Assembly (NCBI GenBank): GCA_019416685.1
Contig: DXWV01000047.1
Coordinates: 73,344 to 137,343 of the forward strand
Direction: 5' to 3'
Length of the DNA: 64,000 nucleotides
Source of the DNA: Bacteroides sp.
Lineage (GTDB): Bacteria > Bacteroidota > Bacteroidia > Bacteroidales > Bacteroidaceae
Shown: in pieces, positions 26,664 through 33,421 of the stretch
Layout of the letters: each line of letters starts with the position of its first letter
Position numbering within the stretch: position 1 is the first letter of the stretch
Notes under the pieces: model-generated
Database searches by the model: none
Told to the model about the DNA's origin: nothing
What the model saw: the letters and a program-made list of their open reading frames with translations, nothing else
Translations under genes and position numbers: made by a program

Positions 26664-27089
26664 CTAAATTCCTTCTTCTTCAAAATCGAAGTCAAAGTTA
26701 AAATCGTCCGTAAATTCGGGAGTAGTAAACTCTTCTATGCTTCTGCGATCTTTTTTCGTAGGACGTCCTGTGCCACGGGCACGATCTATGAATCCGCTGA
26801 TTTTACTCATCTCTAACAATTCATACTGATCGGGTGTTGTTACATTCTCCATTACTTCAGGAACCAATTTGGCACCAACGCGCTTTTCGATGGCTTGCAG
26901 TACCTTGAATGAGTATGTGATAGGAGGTTTCTTCACTTGAATAACATCTCCGGGCTTAATCATGCGGGCTGCTTTTACAAATGAGCCATTAATACTGATT
27001 CGTCCCTTCTTACAGGCTTCTGCGGCAATCGTACGTGTCTTGAAGATACGTACGGCCCACATCCATTTATCTATTCTTGCTTCAGGCAT
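26664..27089 (-). CDS. hslR: S4-domain RNA-binding protein, Hsp15 type
   Basis: Ribosome-associated heat-shock protein Hsp15 family, binding 50S subunits with stalled nascent chains. The S4 domain is at residues 4-65 (RIDKWMWAVRIFKTRTIAAE, GRISINGSFVKAARMIKPGD). The tail is basic then acidic (TGRPTKKDRRSIEEF, ending in FDFEEEG), as in Bacteroidetes homologues. It is the last gene of an rplY-pth-hslR row. The ATG is preceded by a GGAGG-like purine run (TCCTCC on the plus strand at 27092 region) behind an AT-rich repeated phrase. Confidence 0.88.
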   Translation of the reverse strand: MPEARIDKWMWAVRIFKTRTIAAEACKKGRISINGSFVKAARMIKPGDVIQVKKPPITYSFKVLQAIEKRVGAKLVPEVMENVTTPDQYELLEMSKISGFIDRARGTGRPTKKDRRSIEEFTTPEFTDDFNFDFDFEEEGI

Positions 27090-27228
27090 AGGAGGATTTA
27101 CGATTTACAATTTACAATTTACGATTTGGAAATAGGGGATTGGGAATTTACTATTTTTCCATTTACGATTTACAATAGGGCATTTACTTCTTAAATAGTA
27201 TATTGTAAATGGTAAATAGTAAATGTGT
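27090..27228. repeat. AT-rich repeated phrase (ATTTACGATTTAC) between pth and hslR
   Basis: ATTTACGATTTACAATTTAC words repeat along 27098-27125 and 27162-27176. Complementary words (GTAAATGGTAAATAGTAAAT) at 27205-27225 permit hairpins. It forms the leader of hslR. The same phrase in sense orientation precedes pepT and gcvT. Confidence 0.7.
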
Positions 27229-27792
27229 TCATTTTTTGTTGAACTGATTCATTGTTATGTTAATTCCTGCCAAACAGAAACTTTTAATAATCTCTCCGGC
27301 AGTTTCTAAACGCTCATCCATTGTCTTCCAGTCTTCATTTGTAAAATGTCCGAGTACAAAATCAACTTGTCCTCCGCGTGGGAACTCGTTTCCTATTCCA
27401 AAGCGCAGGCGTGCATAGTCTTGTGTTCCAAGAGTAGCTGCGATATGTTTCAGACCATTATGCCCGGCATCACTTCCCTTTCCTTTCAGACGAAGGGTAC
27501 CGAATGGCAATGCCAGATCATCTACCACAATCAGTACATTTTCCAATGGGATTTTCTCTTCCTGCATCCAGTAACGAACTGCCAGCCCACTTAAATTCAT
27601 AAATGTAGACGGTTTGAGTAATAACAGTTGCTGGCCTTTTATCGAGAAAGAAGCAGTAGAACCGTAACGTCCACTGATGAATGGAGTATTATTTAATTTT
27701 GCCAGAGCGTCTACTACCATAAAACCTATGTTATGACGTGTTTCATAATATTCGGGACCAATATTACCCAATCCTACAATGAGATATTTCAT
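27229..27792 (-). CDS. pth: Peptidyl-tRNA hydrolase
   Basis: Cleaves peptidyl-tRNA released from stalled ribosomes. The N-terminal GLGNIGPEYYETRHNIGF carries the catalytic histidine region, followed by LLKPSTFMNLSG, the catalytic aspartate segment VLIVVDDLALPFG and GSDAGHNGLKHI. 187 residues is the normal length. It lies between rplY and hslR on the same strand; a rplY-pth pairing is common in bacteria. Confidence 0.96.
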   Translation of the reverse strand: MKYLIVGLGNIGPEYYETRHNIGFMVVDALAKLNNTPFISGRYGSTASFSIKGQQLLLLKPSTFMNLSGLAVRYWMQEEKIPLENVLIVVDDLALPFGTLRLKGKGSDAGHNGLKHIAATLGTQDYARLRFGIGNEFPRGGQVDFVLGHFTNEDWKTMDERLETAGEIIKSFCLAGINITMNQFNKK

Positions 27793-27817
27793 AAATAAAG
27801 ATGTATTGAAATGAAAA

Positions 27818-27864
27818 GGAAACGCAGACTAACACAGACCAAAATCTGTGATAATCTGCGTTCC
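27818..27864. repeat. AACGCAGA hairpin between rplY and pth
   Basis: GGAAACGCAGA (27818-27828) faces TCTGCGTTCC (27855-27864) with one bulged base, and CACAGA/TCTGTG pair inside. The core AACGCAGACTAAC recurs as AACGCAGATTAAC at 59239, so this is one copy of a dispersed repeat. It may act as a partial terminator or an mRNA stabiliser for rplY. Confidence 0.65.
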
Positions 27865-27893
27865 GAAATATTCTGATAGAAGTATTTCTGTGA

Positions 27894-28484
27894 TTATTTT
27901 CCTGCAGTAGCAGCTGCACCTCTTGCTGCACGAGTCAGTTTAACTGCACATACAACAGCTTCTTTAGCATTCAACAATTCAAGACCTTCATAGTTCAGTT
28001 CACCCACTTTAACAGTCTTACCAAGACCCAAGTGAGAAACATTTACTGTCAGCTTTTCCGGAATGATGTTATAAAGAGCTTTTACTTTCAGCTTACGCAT
28101 CTGCAAAACCAGCTTACCACCAGCTTTAACACCTTCTGCAAGACCTTCCAACTGTACAGGAACTTCCATTACAATAGGTTTAGCTTCATCAATCTGATAG
28201 AAGTCAACATGCAGAATGTTGTCCTTTACCGGGTGAAACTGAATGTCTTTCAGGATAGCATTTACTTTTTTGCCATCGATAATCAGGTCTACTACATGGA
28301 TATGCGGAGTATAAACCAAATTACGCAGGCCTTCTACAGGTACAGTAAAATGTATGTTTTCACCACCTCCGTATAGTACACAAGGTACACCGTTGTTTTT
28401 ACGAATAGCTTTCAATGCTCTGGCTTGATCAGAAGAGCGTTCTGCAATAGTTCTTGCAGTTCCTTTTACTTCAATTGATTTCAT
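27894..28484 (-). CDS. rplY: 50S ribosomal protein L25/general stress protein Ctc
   Basis: Binds 5S rRNA in the large subunit. It has the L25 N-terminal beta-barrel (IEVKGTARTIAERSSDQARA, NNGVPCVLYGG) plus the C-terminal TL5/Ctc domain (VEVPVQLEGLAEGVKAGGKL), giving 196 residues. The extreme tail is alanine- and glycine-rich. It has its own promoter at 28582 and leads the rplY-pth-hslR row. Confidence 0.95.
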   Translation of the reverse strand: MKSIEVKGTARTIAERSSDQARALKAIRKNNGVPCVLYGGGENIHFTVPVEGLRNLVYTPHIHVVDLIIDGKKVNAILKDIQFHPVKDNILHVDFYQIDEAKPIVMEVPVQLEGLAEGVKAGGKLVLQMRKLKVKALYNIIPEKLTVNVSHLGLGKTVKVGELNYEGLELLNAKEAVVCAVKLTRAARGAAATAGK

Positions 28485-28581
28485 TTTTTAATTTTTTTGT
28501 GTTACTCTAAATTAAGTGATTTGAGTGCTTAATTCACCATCACACGGTGTGACATCCACACAATGTTGCAAAAAAGCGGTG

Positions 28582-28589
28582 CAAAAGTA
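28582..28589 (-). promoter_or_regulatory. Promoter -7 box for rplY
   Basis: Minus-strand TACTTTTG matches TAnnTTTG. The leader to the ATG is about 95 bases and contains a CACACGGTGTG palindrome near 28550. Confidence 0.55.
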
Positions 28590-28619
28590 CGCTTTCTTTT
28601 TGAAATATCAAAGAATTTG

Positions 28620-28982
28620 TTATTCAAAATCGATATCTATTTTAATTTCATCGGTTGGCTGTACCTCTTCCATAAGTTCTTCTTCTTTCACAGGGTGTCC
28701 CTGCTGGTCGTTGATGTACTCTATGGCTTGAGTCAGTCCGGTCATGAATTTATCAAAATCTTCTTTGTATAAGAAAATCTTATGTTTTTCAAAACTTACC
28801 TGCGAGTCGTCACCTTCGCCCATAATCACTTTCTTACTTTCAGTGATGGCAAGGAACATTTCATCTTTACGGTTTTTCTTTACGTCAAGATAATAAATAC
28901 GCTTACCAGCCTTAATCGACTTTGAGAATACAATCTCTTTATCGTTCATATCTATACTCATTTTCTTTTTTAAATCTTCCAT
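28620..28982 (-). CDS. PUR-family DNA/RNA-binding protein (DUF3276)
   Basis: Small nucleic-acid-binding protein with a PUR-alpha-like fold, about 120 residues from ATG 28982 (MEDLKKKMSIDMNDKEIVF). The core KRIYYLDVKKNRKDEMFLAI and KIFLYKEDFDKFMTGL is the DUF3276 pattern conserved across Bacteroidetes and spirochaetes. The tail is strongly acidic. A later Met at 28961 is also possible. The frame runs open upstream to 29039 without family support. The in vivo target is unknown; relatives bind single-stranded DNA or RNA. Confidence 0.85.
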   Translation of the reverse strand: MEDLKKKMSIDMNDKEIVFSKSIKAGKRIYYLDVKKNRKDEMFLAITESKKVIMGEGDDSQVSFEKHKIFLYKEDFDKFMTGLTQAIEYINDQQGHPVKEEELMEEVQPTDEIKIDIDFE

Positions 28983-29086
28983 ATCATTAGGTCTGTTTAT
29001 AATCGGCCTCAAAATTGGAACTTTTTTTTCAACTGTCAAAAGAAAAAGGGCAGAGAATGAAATACAACATTAAAAAATGTGATTTA

Positions 29087-29119
29087 TTTGTGGAAACTCA
29101 TTAAAAATATCTACTTTTG
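29087..29119 (+). promoter_or_regulatory. Promoter of the nusB operon (-33 TTTG, -7 TACTTTTG)
   Basis: TTTG at 29087-29090 and TACTTTTG at 29112-29119 are 21 bases apart, a full Bacteroides promoter. The predicted start lies about 25 bases before the nusB ATG at 29151. Confidence 0.75.
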
Positions 29120-29150
29120 CAATTCGTTAATAACAGTATTATTAAAGATT

Positions 29151-30077
29151 ATGATTAACAGAGTTCTTATTCGTCTAAAAATCATACAGATAGTGTATGC
29201 TTACTATCAGAACGGCAGCAAAAATTTAGACTCAGCGGAGAAAGAGTTGTTTTTTAGCCTCTCAAAGGCTTATGACCTCTACAACTATTTGTTGATGCTT
29301 ATGATTGCATTGACGGACTACGCACAAAAACGTATTGACACAGCAAAAGCCAAACTGAAACCTACCAAAGAAGAGTTGTATCCTAACATGAAATTTGTTG
29401 AAAACAAATTTGTAGCGCAACTTGAAGTAAATAAACAATTGACAGAGTTTATAGCCAATCAAAAAAGGACATGGGCTAACGATCAGGATTTTATCAAAGA
29501 ACTTTATGATAAAATAATGGAGTCAGATATATATAAAGAATATATGGCTTCTGCTGATAGTTCTTATGAAGCCGACCGTGAACTATGGAGAAAGCTCTAC
29601 AAAGCATTTGTTTTTAATAATGACTCTTTGGATCAGGTGTTAGAAGACCAGAGTTTATATTGGAATGATGACAAGGAGATTGTAGATACATTTGTTTTGA
29701 AAACTATTAAACGTTTTGAAGAAAAGAACGGTGCTAATCAGACTTTACTTCCGGAATTTAAAGATGATGAAGATCAGGAATTCGCACGTCGTCTTTTCCG
29801 CCGTACTATTCTGAATGCAGATTACTATCGTCATCTCATTAGCGAAAATACCAAGAACTGGGATTTAGATCGTGTTGCATTTATGGATGTAATTATTATG
29901 CAGACTGCTTTGGCAGAAATTCTGAGTTTTCCGAACATTCCGGTCAGCGTTTCGTTAAATGAATATGTAGAGATTGCCAAACTTTATAGCACTGCTAAGA
30001 GTGGCAGCTTTATCAATGGAACTTTGGATGGAATTGTTAATCAATTAAAAAAAGAAGGTAAGTTGGCGAAAAACTGA
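29151..30077 (+). CDS. nusB: Transcription antitermination factor NusB (long Bacteroidales form)
   Basis: RNA-binding antitermination factor for rRNA operons. The C-terminal ~130 residues carry the all-helical NusB core (FARRLFRRTILNADYYRHLI, DRVAFMDVIIMQTALAEIL, PVSVSLNEYVEIAKLYST). The N-terminal ~170 residues are an extra helical extension usual in Bacteroidales, making 308 residues instead of about 140. The start at 29151 (MINRVLIRLKIIQIVYAYYQ) is chosen because it lies behind the promoter and gives the conserved N terminus. It heads nusB-yajC-ybbR-coaE. Confidence 0.93.
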   Translation: MINRVLIRLKIIQIVYAYYQNGSKNLDSAEKELFFSLSKAYDLYNYLLMLMIALTDYAQKRIDTAKAKLKPTKEELYPNMKFVENKFVAQLEVNKQLTEFIANQKRTWANDQDFIKELYDKIMESDIYKEYMASADSSYEADRELWRKLYKAFVFNNDSLDQVLEDQSLYWNDDKEIVDTFVLKTIKRFEEKNGANQTLLPEFKDDEDQEFARRLFRRTILNADYYRHLISENTKNWDLDRVAFMDVIIMQTALAEILSFPNIPVSVSLNEYVEIAKLYSTAKSGSFINGTLDGIVNQLKKEGKLAKN

Positions 30078-30119
30078 TACCTTTGCTATTATAGATTAAA
30101 AAACTAAAACAGATTATTT

Positions 30120-30443
30120 ATGAATTTATTGACTGTATTACTGCAAGCTCCTGCTGCTGGTCCCGACGGAAGTCTGATGTGGATTATGCTGATAGCAATG
30201 TTTGTTATCATGTATTTCTTTATGATTCGCCCTCAGAACAAAAAACAAAAAGAGATTGCTAATTTCCGTAAATCTCTTCAGGTGAATCAAAAGGTTATCA
30301 CTGCCGGAGGTATACATGGCGTTATTAAAGAGATTAATGATGACCACATTGTACTTGAAATTGCAACTAATGTAAGAATTAAGATAGATAAGAATTCTAT
30401 TTTTGCTGATGCTTCTGCTGCTAATCAGCAGCCAGCTAAATAA
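30120..30443 (+). CDS. yajC: Preprotein translocase subunit YajC
   Basis: Small inner-membrane protein of the SecDF-YajC complex, 107 residues. One membrane helix (LMWIMLIAMFVIMYFFMI) is followed at once by RPQNKKQKEIANFRKSLQ and the cytoplasmic GDKVITAGG-type segment (VNQKVITAGGIHGVI). It sits 42 bases behind nusB, the usual Bacteroidales order. Confidence 0.95.
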   Translation: MNLLTVLLQAPAAGPDGSLMWIMLIAMFVIMYFFMIRPQNKKQKEIANFRKSLQVNQKVITAGGIHGVIKEINDDHIVLEIATNVRIKIDKNSIFADASAANQQPAK

Positions 30444-30465
30444 GCTATAAACATAAATAAAGCCT

Positions 30466-31479
30466 ATGTTTGAACGTAGGGACATAAAGTATATTTATTT
30501 GAAATTTTCTAAAAAGATTAGGAACTTTTTGCTCAGTGAAAAGAGTAGGGAATTCCTGATCTTTTTATTTTTCTTCCTTATAGCCAGTGGATTCTGGCTT
30601 CTTCAAACTTTAAACAATGATTATGAAGCAGAATTTTCTATTCCTGTCCGTTTGAAAGAAGTTCCCAATGATGTAGTAATTACCTCGGAACCTTCTTCTG
30701 AACTGCGTATTAAGGTAAAAGACAGGGGGACTGTTTTGTTGAACTATATGTTAGGAAAAAGTTTTTTTCCGGTGAATCTTAATTTCAATGACTATAGTGC
30801 CCGAAATAATCATGTGCGGATTTATTCGTCAGAGTTTGAGAAAAAAATCATGAGTCAATTGAATGTATCTACCCGGTTGGTTTCTGTAAAACCCGATACA
30901 CTGGAATACATATACTCTACTGGTAAATCAAAACGTGTTCCGGTGAAAATGCAGGGTAAAGTGACTGCCGCCCGGCAATACTATCTATCTGATACAATCT
31001 ATTCACCGGATTCTGTTTTGGTTTATGCTCCTGTTGCTATTTTGGATACAATAACTACTGCATACACACGCAAGGCTGATTTGAGCAATATTGCGGATAC
31101 ATTGACACATCATGTTGCTTTGGCAGAGGTAAAGGGAGCTAAGTTTATTCCCAATGCTGTAGATTTAACTTTTCCGGTAGATATGTATACGGAAAAGACT
31201 GTTGAAGTTCCTTTGCATGGAATTAATTTTCCTGCAGATAAGGTTTTGCGTACTTTTCCTTCAAAGGTACAGATTACTTTTCAGGTAGGGTATCACAATT
31301 TTTATAAGATTGAAGCAAATTCCTTTATTATAAATATATCTTATGAGGAGTTACTGAAATTAGGTTCGGATAAGTATACGGTAAAACTCAAATCTATTCC
31401 TAATGGGGTGAGCCATATCCGTATAACACCTAAAAAGGTTGATTTTCTTATAGAACAAGTATCTTCTAATGGCGATTAA
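30466..31479 (+). CDS. YbbR-domain membrane protein
   Basis: A 337-residue protein with one N-terminal membrane helix (FLIFLFFFLIASGFWLLQTL) and an extracytoplasmic part made of YbbR-like beta repeats (IPVRLKEVPNDVVI, VPVKMQGKVTAARQYYLSD, VEVPLHGINFPADKVLRTFP). In Firmicutes the YbbR protein CdaR regulates the diadenylate cyclase CdaA; whether the Bacteroides form does so is not shown here. Its 3' end overlaps coaE by 11 bases, which implies translational coupling. Confidence 0.85.
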   Translation: MFERRDIKYIYLKFSKKIRNFLLSEKSREFLIFLFFFLIASGFWLLQTLNNDYEAEFSIPVRLKEVPNDVVITSEPSSELRIKVKDRGTVLLNYMLGKSFFPVNLNFNDYSARNNHVRIYSSEFEKKIMSQLNVSTRLVSVKPDTLEYIYSTGKSKRVPVKMQGKVTAARQYYLSDTIYSPDSVLVYAPVAILDTITTAYTRKADLSNIADTLTHHVALAEVKGAKFIPNAVDLTFPVDMYTEKTVEVPLHGINFPADKVLRTFPSKVQITFQVGYHNFYKIEANSFIINISYEELLKLGSDKYTVKLKSIPNGVSHIRITPKKVDFLIEQVSSNGD

Positions 31480-32077
31480 AGTAGGCATAACTGGTGGTAT
31501 AGGGAGTGGCAAAAGTGTTGTTTCACGATTGCTGGAAGTGATGGGTATTCCTGTATACATAGCCGATATTGAATCCAAAAGATTGACAAATACAGATCCC
31601 TTTATTCGGCGGGAACTCTGTGCTTTGCTGGGCGAAAAAGTTTTTGAAGGAGGTGAGCTGAATAAAGCATTTCTGGCTTCTTATCTTTTTGGACATCCGG
31701 ATCATGCAAGGTGCATCAATGAAATTATTCATCCACAGGTAAAGGACGATTTTCGTTGGTGGGTAGAGAGGCAATCGCTTTCTCCTATAGTAGGTATGGA
31801 GTCTGCCATATTAATAGAATCGGGTTTTGCTGCTGAAGTAGATGTAGTAGTGATGGTGTATGCCCCATTGGAACTACGCGTTCGGCGTGCCATCAAACGT
31901 GATTGTTCTTCGCGTGAACTTATTATGAAACGTATACAAAGCCAGATGAGTGATGAAGAAAAGCGTAAACAGGCTGAGTTTGTAATTGTTAATGATGGCG
32001 AAGTACCATTAATTCCACAGGTTCTGGAGCTAATTTCTTTGATATCTAAAAAAAGTGCTTTTTTTTCGGGAAAATAG
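31469..32077 (+). CDS. coaE: Dephospho-CoA kinase
   Basis: Last step of coenzyme A synthesis, phosphorylating the 3'-hydroxyl of dephospho-CoA. The P-loop GITGGIGSGKSVVSRLLE is at residues 6-23, followed by the substrate segment IADIESKRL, HPQVKDDF and the lid-like RAIKRDCSSRELIMKRIQSQ. 202 residues is typical. It overlaps the ybbR gene by 11 bases. Confidence 0.95.
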   Translation: MAIKVGITGGIGSGKSVVSRLLEVMGIPVYIADIESKRLTNTDPFIRRELCALLGEKVFEGGELNKAFLASYLFGHPDHARCINEIIHPQVKDDFRWWVERQSLSPIVGMESAILIESGFAAEVDVVVMVYAPLELRVRRAIKRDCSSRELIMKRIQSQMSDEEKRKQAEFVIVNDGEVPLIPQVLELISLISKKSAFFSGK

Positions 32078-32111
32078 GTATCACATCAACAATAAAAATA
32101 AGCTTGCTTAT

Positions 32112-32142
32112 TTTGTATTGTCTTCGGCTTACACTATCTTTG
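32112..32142 (+). promoter_or_regulatory. Promoter of the DUF5606 gene (-33 TTTG, -7 TATCTTTG)
   Basis: TTTG at 32112-32115 and TATCTTTG at 32135-32142 are spaced 19 bases, the best full promoter match in the window. The DUF5606 gene is therefore transcribed apart from coaE. Confidence 0.8.
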
Positions 32143-32181
32143 CCCACCGGAAAAATAACTAATAAATAAAAAGAATATACT

Positions 32182-32616
32182 ATGTTGAAGACTATTTTGT
32201 CTATCTCCGGAAAACCGGGATTGTATAAACTTATTTCGCAGGGAAAGAATATGCTGATTGTTGAGTCTGTTAGCGCAGAAAAAAAGCGTTTCCCGGCTTA
32301 CGGAAATGAAAAAATTATTTCTTTGGCAGATATAGCAATGTATACAAATGATGCTGAAGTTCCTTTGCGTGATGTTCTTGAGTTAATCAAGGAAAAAGAG
32401 AATGCAGGAATTGCTTCTATTGACCCAAAGAAAGCTACTGTTGAGGAATTGCGTGCTTATCTGGCAGAAGTACTGCCTGATTTTGATCGTGAGAGAGTAT
32501 ATGTGACTGATATTAAGAAATTAATTTCATGGTATAACATTCTTGTTACAAATGGAGTTACTGAGTTTAAGGATGCCACAGAAGAGCAAGAGGAAGCTGC
32601 GGAAACAGCAGAATAA
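32182..32616 (+). CDS. DUF5606 protein
   Basis: A 144-residue conserved Bacteroidetes protein of unknown role. Visible are the family N terminus ILSISGKPGLYKLISQGKNM, a small SH3-like beta part, a helical middle (LRDVLELIKEKENAG) and a segment EELRAYLAEVLPDFDRERVY. The C terminus is acidic (EEQEEAAETAE). No signal peptide, so cytoplasmic. It has its own promoter and terminator and is a single-gene unit. Confidence 0.85.
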   Translation: MLKTILSISGKPGLYKLISQGKNMLIVESVSAEKKRFPAYGNEKIISLADIAMYTNDAEVPLRDVLELIKEKENAGIASIDPKKATVEELRAYLAEVLPDFDRERVYVTDIKKLISWYNILVTNGVTEFKDATEEQEEAAETAE

Positions 32617-32649
32617 GATGTAATCTGATATCTCTTTTTCTGTTATAAA

Positions 32650-32697
32650 GAAGCGTGATAAATATCCTTTGGGGATGTTTATCACGCTTCTTATTTT
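32650..32697 (+). terminator. Rho-independent terminator after DUF5606
   Basis: GAAGCGTGATAAA (32650-32662) pairs with TTTATCACGCTTC (32678-32690) and a T-rich tract follows. Confidence 0.9.
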
Positions 32698-32805
32698 TTT
32701 ATTGGGATGTCTTAAACAAAAAGAAATCTCCTCTGTTCTGATTATACTATATATTTGCAGGAATATTTTTGAGCTTTCCTTTATAAGATTCAGAGCTTTT
32801 TTACT

Positions 32806-32813
32806 TATCTTTG
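32806..32813 (+). promoter_or_regulatory. Promoter -7 box in the gene-poor stretch before clpB
   Basis: TATCTTTG matches TAnnTTTG. The predicted start falls at about 32816, exactly the 5' base of the first of three hairpins. A second match, TATATTTG, lies near 32748. Confidence 0.55.
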
Positions 32814-32815
32814 TT

Positions 32816-33058
32816 GCAATCCACCGATTCCTGAAAAGTCAGGAGGGAGGATTGCTTAGTAATTACTTAGAACAAAGGCGTTTATTATATTATTCTGTAC
32901 TTGAAATCTGGACAATTTCACTATTCAGGAATAATGGAAGCAAGCGCTCATGCTCCGCTGTATATGCAAATATATGGTATTGGGCGTGGGTTGTTGTACA
33001 TTATTTGAATAGTGGCAGTCCAGAGCCTCAAGTGCGATAATGGCAACAGTTCCCACGC
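32816..33058 (+). ncRNA. Candidate structured RNA with three hairpins
   Basis: Three strong hairpins follow the promoter. Hairpin 1: GCAATCC 32816-32822 with GGATTGC 32849-32855, with TCCTGA/TCAGGA inside. Hairpin 2: 32889-32897 with 32926-32935 (one bulge), with TGAAAT/ATTTCA inside. Hairpin 3: GCGTGGG 32984-32990 with CCCACGC 33052-33058, then GTTG/CAAC and ATTAT/ATAAT inward around a 32-base loop. No convincing reading frame spans it. It could be a free RNA or the leader of the short frame at 33012. I cannot assign it to a known family; a 6S-like long interrupted stem was considered but not shown. Confidence 0.4.
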
Positions 33059-33350
33059 TTTTATATATAAAAATCTTCTTGGGGGACTGGAAGATGGATG
33101 TAAATGGGGTATGGATAAAAGGTCAAACAAAACATTTGAGTTTCAGTTGGACACAGAAAAGGGCGTATTGTGTCTGAGTGATTTGCTTATAAATACAATG
33201 GTTTATTTGTATAATGACAATGGATCTTTGCAGGTAAAAGAGCTATGTATTTCCTCCTCTTTAACATTAGAACTTCCAAAGCGTGGAGCTTACGTACTTG
33301 TTATACTGCATCCTGCCAGTGAAGTGGTAGTGCGTAGAATTATTTATTAA
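33012..33350 (+). CDS. Doubtful small ORF or gene remnant
   Basis: A 112-codon frame opening with GTG. Its second half (MVYLYNDNGSLQVKELCISS, LELPKRGAYVLVILH) resembles the beta-sandwich tail of small secreted Bacteroides proteins such as DUF3244 or C-terminal sorting domains. It has no signal peptide. The same frame is open upstream from 32871 but broken by TGA at 33006-33008, so it may be the 3' part of a decayed gene. The start overlaps hairpin 3 of the candidate RNA. It could equally be chance. No other gene is visible between 32617 and 33421. Confidence 0.3.
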   Translation: MAVQSLKCDNGNSSHAFIYKNLLGGLEDGCKWGMDKRSNKTFEFQLDTEKGVLCLSDLLINTMVYLYNDNGSLQVKELCISSSLTLELPKRGAYVLVILHPASEVVVRRIIY

Positions 33351-33359
33351 TTTTTTTGC

Positions 33360-33397
33360 CATAAAAAATGCCGGTATATTTTGTAACATACCGGCAT
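33360..33397 (-). terminator. Rho-independent terminator of clpB
   Basis: ATGCCGGTAT (33368-33377) pairs with ATACCGGCAT (33388-33397). Read on the minus strand the stem is followed by a run of Ts (33360-33367). Confidence 0.88.
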
Positions 33398-33421
33398 AGT
33401 ATAAAGGAATCTATTTTGATT

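Noticed and set aside
29079..29150. Upstream extension of nusB to 29079
   Set aside because: It would start before and run through the promoter at 29087-29119; the conserved protein starts at 29151.
32669..33040. TTG-start frame of 123 codons after DUF5606
   Set aside because: It begins inside a terminator, runs through a promoter and hairpins, and has no recognisable domain.
32816..33058. Firm identification as 6S RNA
   Set aside because: The third hairpin is a long interrupted stem and a CAGTCC-like string occurs, but the resemblance to 6S is weak and no covariance evidence is available.
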